NCBI GenBank assembly: GCA_012510755.1
Contig: JAAZHL010000123.1
Span: 1 to 10,842, forward strand
Reading direction: 5' to 3'
Length of the DNA stretch: 10,842 nt
Source: Leucobacter sp.
GTDB taxonomy: Bacteria; Actinomycetota; Actinomycetes; Actinomycetales; Microbacteriaceae
Shown here one piece after another: positions 1 to 6,732 of this stretch (its first letter is position 1; each line of letters starts with the position of its first letter). A program made the position numbers and the translations under genes. The notes under the pieces are model-generated. The model was not told the origin of the DNA and did not search any database. It saw nothing but the letters and a program-made list of their open reading frames with translations.

Positions 1-635
1 CGCACGATCATGATCAAGACGAAGCGCACGACCACGGCTCGCACGACCACGACCACGGCGACCTCAACCCCCACCTCTGGACTTCGCCGCGCATCGCGCA
101 AGACATGGTGCACGAGATCAGCCACGGCCTTGCCGCGGCAGCCCCCGCCCACGCAGCCGTCTTCGAACAGCGGGCGGCAGACTACTCCGCGCAGCTTGAC
201 GCGCTCGATGCCTGGACTATCGAGCAATACGAACGGGTTCCCGTCGCTGAGCGCCTGCTCGTCACCGGGCATGACGGCCTGCGCTACTACCTGCACGACT
301 ACGACATCACCTATGTCGGCGCACTGCTGCCGAGCTTCGAAGATAACGCAGAACCGAGCGCTGCCTAGGTTGACGAGCTCGTCGCCGAAATTCGTGCCAG
401 CGGCGTCAAAACGATATTCGTTGAATCATAACTGGGCCCGAAACTCGCCGTAACCGTTGCGAAAGAAGCTGGCGTGCAGGTGGTGACCGAAGAGTCGCTC
501 TACGTCGATTCGCTCGGCGCGGTCGGCAGCGGCGCAGACACCTACATTTCGGCGACCGCCCACAACACACGCGTTATTCTTGAGGCTTGGGGGATCGCAG
601 TCGACCCGCTGCCCACAGACCTGGAGAATATGTGA
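1..635 (+). pseudogene. znuA: ZnuA-type zinc ABC transporter substrate-binding protein, 5'-truncated by the window, with two in-frame stop codons
   Basis: This is the C-terminal part of a cluster A-I metal-binding protein, the extracytoplasmic lipoprotein that captures Zn2+ (or Mn2+) for the ABC importer encoded downstream. Reading begins at base 3. The first residues form a His/Asp-rich loop (HDHD, HDHGSHDHDHGD) typical of zinc-specific members, followed by the metal-ligand motif NPHLW. Later come LLVTGHDGLRYY, the PSFEDNAEPSAA motif and the terminal LGAVGSGADTYI / HNTRVILEAWG block. The frame is broken by TAG at 366-368, where the family has a residue after EPSAA, and by TAA at 429-431, between TIFVES and LGPKLA. 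The same frame continues with family-like sequence after each stop until TGA at 633-635, so these are substitutions and not frameshifts. If the stops are not read through, the product loses the C-terminal lobe and would not work. The final TGA overlaps the znuC start. The family call is sure. Whether this is true decay, sequence error or readthrough is open. Confidence 0.88.
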
Positions 636-1417
636 CCGAATCAGCCGTCAGCCTGCGCGACGCCGCTTTCGGCTACGCGGGGCTTACGCGCGTCGCCAAC
701 CTGACCCTCGACATCGAGCCCGGCAGTGCGGTCGCACTCATCGGGCCAAACGGGTCGGGCAAATCGACGCTGTTGCGCGGGGTACTTGGCCTCACCGAGC
801 TCACACGCGGCAGCATCACGGTGCTCGGCACCGACCCCGCCTCCGCGCGACGCGGGGTCGGCTACCTGCCGCAGGCAGACACCCGAGACGTGAGCCTGCC
901 CGTCACGCTGCGGCAGGTGGTGACGATGGGCCTCTACCGTCACCTGCGCCCGCTCCAATCCATCGGCGCCAAAGGGCGCCGCGCCGTCGCCGCAGCAATC
1001 GAACGCGTGGGCCTCACCGCACAGACGCACACCCTCTTCGGTGAGCTCTCAGGGGGGCAGCAGCAGCGCGGTGTGTTGGCTCGCGCGCTGGTTGCTGATC
1101 CTCCGCTTTTGCTGCTCGATGAACCATTTAATGGGCTCGACCGCGAAAACCGCGACACCCTGCTCACGCTCATGCGCGACCTGCGCGACGAGGGGCGCAC
1201 GATCATCGTGAGCACGCACGACCTCGAGATCGCCCAGCAAGCCTGCACTCACGTGCTGTTGCTCGCAACTGGTCACGAGCCGGGGCAGCCGGGCCACCCG
1301 GCAAGCTTTGGTCCGCTTGAAACGGCGCTCACGCTTGAGGCCGTCGAGCACGCGTTTCAAGACGTCACCGTTGAACTCGATCACCACACGGTCACCACCG
1401 GCAGCGAGCTCGAATAG
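632..1417 (+). CDS. znuC: Zinc/manganese ABC transporter ATP-binding protein ZnuC
   Basis: This is the cytoplasmic ATPase that powers metal import through the two ABC-3 permeases encoded next. Read from GTG 632 it has 261 residues, normal for the family. Walker A GPNGSGKST is at residues 38-46, the Q-loop glutamine is in GYLPQ (Q81), the signature LSGGQ is at 139-143, Walker B LLLLDE is at 159-164, and the H-loop histidine is in VSTHD (H196). I chose GTG 632 because it overlaps the znuA stop (GTGA) and has GGAG about five bases upstream. The longer in-frame start at 587 would lie inside the znuA coding region and add residues not seen in the family. The gene ends with TAG, showing that TAG serves as a normal terminator here. 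The 3' end is two bases from the next start, so the two are surely cotranscribed. The metal is inferred from the zur and His-rich znuA neighbours. Confidence 0.94.
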   Translation: MTESAVSLRDAAFGYAGLTRVANLTLDIEPGSAVALIGPNGSGKSTLLRGVLGLTELTRGSITVLGTDPASARRGVGYLPQADTRDVSLPVTLRQVVTMGLYRHLRPLQSIGAKGRRAVAAAIERVGLTAQTHTLFGELSGGQQQRGVLARALVADPPLLLLDEPFNGLDRENRDTLLTLMRDLRDEGRTIIVSTHDLEIAQQACTHVLLLATGHEPGQPGHPASFGPLETALTLEAVEHAFQDVTVELDHHTVTTGSELE

Positions 1418-1419
1418 CC

Positions 1420-2289
1420 ATGGAGGTGAGCCTGTTCGAGGCGTTGCAGCTGCCGTTCATGGCGCGCGCCGCGCTGACGCTTGCGGTGCTTGCGCTCGCC
1501 GCAGGCGTGGTCGGTCTCGGCATCAACTTTCGCGAACTTGAGTTTGTGAGCGATGGGCTGGTGCACGCGGTGTTTCCTGGTCTCGTGATCGGTGCCGCAC
1601 TTGGTGGCAGCGCCGCGCTATTACCGGGGGCACTGATTGCCGCGCTTGTGGCCGCGGTGTTGTTCACCTTGCTACAGCAGCGTGGCGGCGCCGGCAGTGA
1701 CGCCGCGATCGCGGTCGTGCTCACCGGCCTGTTTAGCCTGGGCGTCGTGCTGGTGTCGAAGCAGCACGGGTATGTGTCGCAACTGCAAGACTTGCTGTTT
1801 GGCAACCTGCTGACGGTGACGCAGACGCAGCTCTGGCAAATCGTGGTCGTCGCGGTGCTCGCCGTGACCATCATGCTCGCGACGGGGCGCGCACAATTGT
1901 TTCGCGCGTTTGATGCTGCGGGGTTTGAGGCGAGTGGTTTCAGGCCGCTGCGCACCGATCTCGCGCTGGCCGCTGCGACCGCGCTGCTAGTGGTCGCTGG
2001 CGTGCAGGCGCTCGGGGTGCTGATGGTGGTGGCGCTGCTCACCGTACCCATGGCCGTGGCGCGACTGGTGACCCGCCGTCTCGTGCTGCTCGTGCCGCTC
2101 GCGATCGTGGTGCCGCTCATCGCGGGCATGACGGGCCTTGCGCTGTCGTTCCAGCTGTCGGTGACGCGAGGGGTGTCGGTGTCTGCAGCGGCGCTGGTGG
2201 TGCTGCTGCTCGTGGCGTTCTACGCACTGGCCGTGGTGTTCACGCTGCTGCGGCGGGCGCTGCTGAGCCGGGCGGCGGTGCGCGCATGA
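1420..2289 (+). CDS. znuB: Metal ABC transporter permease (ABC-3 family), first of two
   Basis: This is an integral membrane permease of 289 residues that forms part of the zinc import channel. It is almost wholly hydrophobic, with about eight to nine predicted membrane spans. It carries the ABC-3 hallmark near residue 45 (DGLVHAVFPGLVIG), which corresponds to the SHAvlPG coupling region of ZnuB/MntB proteins. A second conserved stretch, GVQALGVLMVVALLTVPMAVARL, follows in the second half, split by a glycine-rich turn. The start ATG 1420 is two bases after the znuC stop, so translation is probably coupled. The stop TGA overlaps the next ATG (ATGA). The protein shares its fold with the downstream permease but is clearly diverged, so a heterodimer is more likely than a recent duplication. 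Zinc is preferred over manganese as substrate because a Zur-type regulator closes the operon, but that is inference. Confidence 0.92.
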   Translation: MEVSLFEALQLPFMARAALTLAVLALAAGVVGLGINFRELEFVSDGLVHAVFPGLVIGAALGGSAALLPGALIAALVAAVLFTLLQQRGGAGSDAAIAVVLTGLFSLGVVLVSKQHGYVSQLQDLLFGNLLTVTQTQLWQIVVVAVLAVTIMLATGRAQLFRAFDAAGFEASGFRPLRTDLALAAATALLVVAGVQALGVLMVVALLTVPMAVARLVTRRLVLLVPLAIVVPLIAGMTGLALSFQLSVTRGVSVSAAALVVLLLVAFYALAVVFTLLRRALLSRAAVRA

Positions 2290-3095
2290 GTTATTTCGCT
2301 TTGGCCACCCTTGAGATCACGCTGCTTGGCCTGCTGAGCGGCGTCGCGGGCACGCTCATTGTGCTGCGGCGGCGCTCGTTCTTTGCGGTTGCCCTGAGTC
2401 ATGCGACCTACCCGGGCGGCGTAGTGTTTGCGCTGCTCGGATATAACTTGCTGATTGGGCAGGCGCTGTTCGCGGTGCTGCTCGTGCTCATCATGACCGC
2501 GCTCTCGCGGGTGCCGGGTCAGGGCAAGCAGGTGACAAGTGCGGTGGTGCTTGCCTTCGGTTTTGCCCTCGGCACCCTGCTGACGAGCCTGAATGCCGGG
2601 CATGGGGTGCCCGTTGATGCGTTGCTGGTCGGTTCTGTGCTGTCGGTGAGTGTCAGTGACGTGGTGGCGACCGGTGTGGTGCTGGTGGTGTCGCTGGTTG
2701 CGTTTGCGATGGTGTGGCGCCGTGTCGTTGCCCACAGTTTTGACCCTGCGGCATACGCTGCGGCGGGGTTTCGTGTGTGGCCGCTCGAGTTGGTGGTGAC
2801 GGGTCTCATCGCGGCTGCAGTGGTGGTGGCGATGCCGGCGGTGGGGGCAATTCTGGGGGTGGCGATTCTGATCGCTCCGGCGGCGGCGGCACGGTTGTTG
2901 GCGGGGCGCATCGAATGGATTGCCCCGCTTGCGGCCGTGTTTGGTGTCGTGTCGGGCCTCGCTGGTTTGTGGGTATCGCGCGAATTTGATCTTGCTGCCG
3001 GGGGAGCGATCGGTCTGTCGACTACGCTGGTCTTTATTATCGCGCTGGTTTTGCAGCGGTTGATGGTGGTGACAGTGAAAGTGAGAACGGCATGA
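2286..3095 (+). CDS. Metal ABC transporter permease (ABC-3 family), second of two
   Basis: This is a second ABC-3 permease of 269 residues, predicted to pair with the preceding one as the membrane half of the metal importer. The N-terminus starts directly with a membrane span, followed by GTLIVLRRRSFFAVALSHATYPGG, the family coupling region around SHATYPG (about residues 38-45). The C-terminal half contains MPAVGAILGVAILIAPAAAARLL, matching the conserved VGxxLxxALLxxPAATA stretch of the family. The start ATG 2286 overlaps the upstream stop as ATGA, and the stop overlaps the zur ATG in the same way. Two different permease genes behind one ATPase are known in SitABCD/MntABCD-type systems, whereas ZnuABC usually has one permease, so this operon has the four-component layout with a Zur-like regulator. 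The family is certain and the substrate inferred. Confidence 0.9.
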   Translation: MSYFALATLEITLLGLLSGVAGTLIVLRRRSFFAVALSHATYPGGVVFALLGYNLLIGQALFAVLLVLIMTALSRVPGQGKQVTSAVVLAFGFALGTLLTSLNAGHGVPVDALLVGSVLSVSVSDVVATGVVLVVSLVAFAMVWRRVVAHSFDPAAYAAAGFRVWPLELVVTGLIAAAVVVAMPAVGAILGVAILIAPAAAARLLAGRIEWIAPLAAVFGVVSGLAGLWVSREFDLAAGGAIGLSTTLVFIIALVLQRLMVVTVKVRTA

Positions 3096-3487
3096 CCGCG
3101 CCTAAGCGCAACACGTGGCAGCGTGAAGCTGTGCGTGAGGGCCTGTCGCGAATGGAAGGCTTCGTGAGTGCGCAGCAACTTTTTGCTGAGCTTCGCGAAC
3201 GAGGATCAACCATCGGCCTCGCCACTGTGTACCGAAATCTTGCGCAGCTCGCGCTCTCGGGCGAAGCCGATCAGCTGCAGTCGCCCGAGGGCGAGAACCT
3301 GTTTCGTTCATGTTCGACGAGCGGGCACCACCACCACCTGATTTGTCGTGAGTGTGGGTCGACTCGTGAGCTGTCTGCCCAGGTGGTTGAGAAGTGGGCG
3401 AGCAGCGTTGCCGCCGAATACGGTTTCACTGAGATCGAGCACGTGGTCGATCTGTTTGGTCGGTGTGAGCAGTGTCGTGAGCAGTAA
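3092..3487 (+). CDS. zur: Zinc uptake regulator Zur (FurB type, Fur family)
   Basis: This is a 131-residue Fur-family DNA-binding repressor that normally shuts off zinc uptake genes when zinc is plentiful. The winged-helix domain includes the recognition region GLATVYRNLAQLA (residues 42-54). The metal-binding part is complete: C85xxC88 and C125xxC128 form the structural zinc site. D60, C74, H79 and H81 match the regulatory site of Mycobacterium tuberculosis FurB. H80, H82, E100 and H117 match its third site. The sequence RSCSTSGHHHHLICRECG is very close to FurB and favours Zur over Fur, PerR or Nur. It is the last gene of the metal operon, with its ATG overlapping the permease stop (ATGA), so it is probably autoregulated with the transporter. 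No Zur box was seen, since the operon promoter lies upstream of the window. The response regulator gene follows after only 14 bases. Confidence 0.93.
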   Translation: MTAPKRNTWQREAVREGLSRMEGFVSAQQLFAELRERGSTIGLATVYRNLAQLALSGEADQLQSPEGENLFRSCSTSGHHHHLICRECGSTRELSAQVVEKWASSVAAEYGFTEIEHVVDLFGRCEQCREQ

Positions 3488-3501
3488 CCGGTGAGTGCTG
3501 C

Positions 3502-4173
3502 ATGAAGATTCTGATCGTCGAAGATGACGACCGGCTTGCTGACGCCCTCGAGGCATTTCTTGGTCGCGCGGGCTATGTGACGACACGTGTGGCTGAGGGC
3601 GCGGCAGCGCTTGAGCAACTTGGTGCAGACACTGAGGTGGTGCTGCTCGATCTTGGTTTGCCCGACATGGACGGGCTTGATGTGTGTCGGCGCATTCGCG
3701 GTATTTCTGGGGTCCCGATCATCATTGCGACGGCGCGCAGCCAGGTCGAAGAACGCATCAAGGGTTTGCACGCTGGTGCCGACGATTTCGTGGTGAAGCC
3801 ATATGACGTGCGTGAGCTGATGGCGCGCATCGAGGCGGTGACGCGGCGCACGCGCACCGCCGTCGTCGAACACGGGACTCCGCAGGTGCTCGAGCTTGAT
3901 GACCTGCGAATCGACTTTGCAAATAGAAAGGTCAGCATGGGCGGGGGGTCAGTCGAGCTGACCCCGAAAGAGTATGAGATTGTTGCGGTGCTTGCCCGCT
4001 ACCCGGGTGTGGTGGTGCCGAGCGACCGAATTATTCGTGAGGTGTGGGGCACCGATTGGACCGGGTACAAGCGCTCGCTTGAGGTACATCTTGGCTCAAT
4101 TCGACGCAAGTTCGGGCGCGATTCGTTGATCGCGAATGTGCGCGGTGTGGGCTATCGGCTGACGGGTGCGTGA
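3502..4173 (+). CDS. OmpR/PhoB-family response regulator (GluR-like)
   Basis: This is a 223-residue transcriptional regulator activated by phosphorylation from the adjacent kinase. The receiver domain (about 1-115) has the acidic cluster E7-D8-D9, phospho-acceptor D50 in LLDLGLPDMDG, switch residue T77 and lysine K99 in the KPYD motif, so it should be fully functional. The C-terminal winged-helix domain (about 128-222) has LTPKEYEIVAVLARYPG and ends in the usual RGVGYRL. ATG 3502 follows the zur stop by 14 bases, with GGTGAG ahead as a weak ribosome site. The kinase starts three bases after its stop. It may correspond to GluR of Streptomyces coelicolor, which controls a neighbouring gluABCD. 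That assignment rests on gene context, because OmpR-family regulators cannot be separated by eye. A candidate binding site (11-base direct repeat) lies before gluA. It could alternatively be a TctD-like regulator. Confidence 0.92.
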   Translation: MKILIVEDDDRLADALEAFLGRAGYVTTRVAEGAAALEQLGADTEVVLLDLGLPDMDGLDVCRRIRGISGVPIIIATARSQVEERIKGLHAGADDFVVKPYDVRELMARIEAVTRRTRTAVVEHGTPQVLELDDLRIDFANRKVSMGGGSVELTPKEYEIVAVLARYPGVVVPSDRIIREVWGTDWTGYKRSLEVHLGSIRRKFGRDSLIANVRGVGYRLTGA

Positions 4174-4176
4174 GCC

Positions 4177-5547
4177 GTGCGTGCGCGCCTGTTTATTGTG
4201 TTTCTTGTGCCGCTCACGTGCATCATGCTGGCGCTGGGTGGCGCCTATGCGGTGAGCGTGAGTCGCACCATTGGCCAAGAATTTACGAATCAGCAGCTCG
4301 GCGATCTGAGCTATTTTCTGACCAGCACGAGACACGCGCTTCGGGCGAACAACCCGGCCATCGTCGAAAGCGAGATGGTCAGGTACGCCGAGCTCTATGG
4401 CGCCGATATTGCGGCGATTGATCGCTCTGGTGAGGTGTGGGCCGCAGGGAGACCCGACATGCATACGCTCGACGAGAACGTAGCGGGCAAAGTCGCACTC
4501 GCGTTATCTGGACGGCGCACACAGGCTTCGCAGGGTGTCGCACCGTGGTCATTCGCTGACTTGGTGATGGTCGAGCCCGTGTTTGATGACGGCACGGTGA
4601 TCGGCGCGGTCATGATTTCGGCGAGTGCTGAGCGACCTCGCGGTGAGGTGACCTCGCAGTGGATCTGGTTGGTCGTCGTAGCAGTGCTGCTCGTGGCGAT
4701 ACTGATTGTGGTGGTGTTGCGGCTCTCGAACTGGGTGCTGCAGCCGATGCGACGGGTTGACGAGGCGATGGCCGCGATCGAACACGGTGACATGGAAGCC
4801 CGCATCGACGATGACACGGGCCCGCCCGAGATGCAAAGCATGATCAGGGTGTTTAACCAGATGGCTGACGAGATTGAGCGTGTGGTGTCGCGGCAGCAAG
4901 AGTTTGTGTTGAACGCCTCGCATGAGTTGCGCAATCCGCTGGGAGCGTTGCTGTTGCGTGTCGAATATCTGGCAACCGGGCTTGATGCGAGCTGGGAAGC
5001 TGACGTTGAGAAGGCACGTGATGAGGGGCAGCGCATGTCTCGCATTCTCGACACGCTGCTGTTCATGGCGAAGGCTGAGAAGAAAGACTCCCCATTCGTG
5101 CTGGTGAATCTGGTCGAGCTGGTGCGTGATCGTGTTGCAGCGTGGCAACAGATCGCCGATTCTCGGGGCGTCAAGCTGTCGGTGAGCGCCGATGCGTCAG
5201 TGGTGAGCCTCACTGATCGTACGGCTGTCGAGAGCGCTTTTGACGCCGTGATTGATAATGCGCTGAAGTTTGCCCCGCGAGGCACGACGATCGAGATTGG
5301 GGCGCAGCAGGGGGCTGATTGTGCGATTTCAGTGCGCGACCATGGCCCCGGCATCGATGCTGACGACCTGCACCGCGTCACCGACCGTTTTTGGCGCAGC
5401 CCCCGCGATCAGAATGTGCCGGGCTCTGGTTTGGGGCTCGCGATTGCGACCGATTTGCTCGAATCGCTCGGTGGCAGCCTGCACGTTGCGGCTGCTCAGG
5501 GCGGCGGACTCGTCGTGACACTGCATCTTGTGGCAGGTGAGTCGTGA
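4177..5547 (+). CDS. Membrane sensor histidine kinase (GluK/TctE-like)
   Basis: This 456-residue inner-membrane kinase pairs with the preceding regulator. A first membrane span is at about residues 5-27, followed by an external sensor domain at about 28-161. The second span is at about 162-182, with a HAMP linker to about 237. The kinase core shows the phospho-acceptor histidine H249 in NASHELRNP, the N box N361 (DNALKFAP), the G1 box DHGPGI at about 388-393, the F box DRFW, and the G2 box GSGLGLA from 416. All catalytic motifs are intact. The start is GTG 4177, three bases after the regulator stop. The alternative start in the +1 frame has no family sequence. The stop TGA overlaps the TAXI start as GTGA, so kinase and binding protein are probably made together, which suggests that the external domain could contact a ligand-loaded TAXI protein. 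The ligand is not visible in the sequence. Confidence 0.93.
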   Translation: MRARLFIVFLVPLTCIMLALGGAYAVSVSRTIGQEFTNQQLGDLSYFLTSTRHALRANNPAIVESEMVRYAELYGADIAAIDRSGEVWAAGRPDMHTLDENVAGKVALALSGRRTQASQGVAPWSFADLVMVEPVFDDGTVIGAVMISASAERPRGEVTSQWIWLVVVAVLLVAILIVVVLRLSNWVLQPMRRVDEAMAAIEHGDMEARIDDDTGPPEMQSMIRVFNQMADEIERVVSRQQEFVLNASHELRNPLGALLLRVEYLATGLDASWEADVEKARDEGQRMSRILDTLLFMAKAEKKDSPFVLVNLVELVRDRVAAWQQIADSRGVKLSVSADASVVSLTDRTAVESAFDAVIDNALKFAPRGTTIEIGAQQGADCAISVRDHGPGIDADDLHRVTDRFWRSPRDQNVPGSGLGLAIATDLLESLGGSLHVAAAQGGGLVVTLHLVAGES

Positions 5548-6512
5548 GCGCGCGCGTCGTGAGAGGGCGACGTCTCCGTGCGCTCGCCGTAGGTCTGCTT
5601 GCGGTGGTCGGCATGACCGCCTGCACGGCGGGGAACGATGCTGGGCGACCGACCTATCAAATCGCGGGCGGCGACCCCTCGGGTGTGTATTTCAACTACG
5701 CGGCAGGGTTGGCTGCGGCGGCCAACGACAGTGGCAGTGCACGGTTTGAAGTGGCAGAGACACAAGGATCAGTCGACAACCTGCGCCGGGTCGGGTCTGG
5801 CGAGGCGATTGTGGGCTTTGCGCAGGGTGATACGACCGTTGACGCGGTGCGTGGCGAGGGCAACTTCGACTCTCCGTTGCCGGTGCGTGCCGTTGCGCGA
5901 GTCTATGACGAATACGTGCACCTGGTGGTTCCGGCCGATGCTGCGCCAAGAAGCGTCGCCGATCTCGCGGGTGGCATAGTGTCGCTCGGCGCAGAGAACT
6001 CTGGCGTGCAGGTCATCGCCTTGCGGGTGCTTGATGCAGCCGGGGTGCCGGTCGAGTCGGTGACGAACCTGGGCCTGGGCCTGGAGGAGTCGATTGCGGC
6101 GATGCAGCGTGGTGAGATAGAAGCGTTTTTCTGGGTGGGCGGCCTGCCGACCCCGGGCATCGAGCAGCTGCAGCAGACGATGCCGATTCGGTTGCTTTCT
6201 ATTGACGCTGATTTGGTCGAGCAAGTGAACGCGAATCATGCCGGGGTGTATCAGCTTGCCGACATTCCGGTCGGCTTCTACGGGCTCGACGGAACGACCG
6301 TGACAATGACGGTGCCAAACTACTTGATTACTGCGGAGAATGCTGCAGATGAGCTGGTCTCTGGGCTGTTGCGTGAGCTCTTTGATGCGCAGGCAGACAT
6401 TGCACAACAGGTGCCCGCCGCAAGCTATCTTGACCGCCGCCAGGCGATCTTCACGGGACCGATCGAACTGCACCCCGCAGCGGCCCAATACTACGTAGAT
6501 TCGCGTCGTTAA
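5544..6512 (+). CDS. TAXI-family (TRAP-associated) solute-binding lipoprotein
   Basis: This is a 322-residue secreted binding protein of the TAXI type. Residues 1-26 are a lipoprotein signal peptide (basic RGRRLR, hydrophobic core) with lipobox M-T-A-C and lipidated Cys27. The mature start YQIAGGDPSGVYFNYAAGLA is the hallmark of TAXI receptors (GGxxGxYY-like). GSVDNLRRVGSGEAIVGFAQGD, VSLGAENSGVQVIALRVLDAAG and the stretch ending in GEIEAFFWVGGLP also match that family in order. TAXI proteins normally deliver ligand to fused DctQM-like TRAP permeases, but no such gene is in this window. The start GTG 5544 overlaps the kinase stop and is preceded by AGGTGA. Characterised members, such as the Thermus thermophilus glutamate/glutamine-binding protein, bind glutamate, which fits the glutamate importer downstream. 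I infer a sensing role with the kinase. The alternative is an orphan receptor using a TRAP permease encoded elsewhere. Confidence 0.9.
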   Translation: MSARVVRGRRLRALAVGLLAVVGMTACTAGNDAGRPTYQIAGGDPSGVYFNYAAGLAAAANDSGSARFEVAETQGSVDNLRRVGSGEAIVGFAQGDTTVDAVRGEGNFDSPLPVRAVARVYDEYVHLVVPADAAPRSVADLAGGIVSLGAENSGVQVIALRVLDAAGVPVESVTNLGLGLEESIAAMQRGEIEAFFWVGGLPTPGIEQLQQTMPIRLLSIDADLVEQVNANHAGVYQLADIPVGFYGLDGTTVTMTVPNYLITAENAADELVSGLLRELFDAQADIAQQVPAASYLDRRQAIFTGPIELHPAAAQYYVDSRR

Positions 6513-6570
6513 CGGGGGTCGATTCGGGCCTTTGACCCGAGGCGCTGAGCAACCGTTGCCAATTTGTGAC

Positions 6571-6589
6571 CCTCAAGAATGCCTCAAGA
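6571..6589 (+). promoter_or_regulatory. 11-base-period direct repeat, candidate response-regulator binding site
   Basis: CCTCAAGA occurs at 6571-6578 and again at 6582-6589, an exact 8-base direct repeat with an 11-base period. One-turn head-to-tail spacing is how OmpR/PhoB-family dimers typically contact DNA. The repeat ends about 26 bases before a -10-like hexamer, where an activator would touch the -35 region, and that promoter has no good -35 sequence. Binding by the regulator encoded at 3502 is inference. Confidence 0.5.
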
Positions 6590-6615
6590 GCGGGGTATTT
6601 GTCTGCGGGCGTGCC

Positions 6616-6621
6616 TATCAT
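6616..6621 (+). promoter_or_regulatory. Candidate -10 element for the gluABCD operon
   Basis: TATCAT fits the actinobacterial -10 pattern TAnnnT and is the best match in the 220-base gap between the TAXI gene and gluA. A start near 6628 would give a leader of about 105 bases. The -35 position (about 6593-6598) is GGGTAT, far from TTGACA, so an activator would be needed. TTGACC at 6532-6537 has no partner -10 at a proper distance. Confidence 0.35.
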
Positions 6622-6732
6622 CTGTAGCAATCGGTTCATTGAAGATCCTCGTGTTCTTCACCCTGAATTGAGTTGATGGCAAACGCACCACCGTCACGTT
6701 TCGGCGGCGCACAGATCAGATGTGGAGACATG

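Noticed and set aside
3..56. Tandem DNA repeat at the window start
   Set aside because: The repetitiveness comes from alternating His and Asp codons in the metal-binding loop of znuA, and is explained by protein function.
10..453. Thr/Arg-rich open frame on the + strand
   Set aside because: It is a frame-shifted reading of the His/Asp repeat of znuA. The znuA frame matches a known family.
587..631. Longer N-terminus for znuC
   Set aside because: It would overlap the end of znuA and add residues with no family match. GTG 632 with GGAG and a GTGA overlap is better.
4395..5381. Long open frame (328 codons) on the - strand
   Set aside because: It lies wholly inside the histidine kinase gene, is Ser/Thr/Arg-rich without domain logic, and arises from codon bias on the other strand.
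6516..6540. Terminator after the TAXI gene
   Set aside because: Only short five-base stems (TCGGG/CCCGA or GGGTC/GACCC) with large loops and no T-run.
6673..6732. Upstream TTG start for gluA
   Set aside because: No good ribosome site and no family match in the extra 20 residues. ATG 6733 has GGAG at proper spacing.
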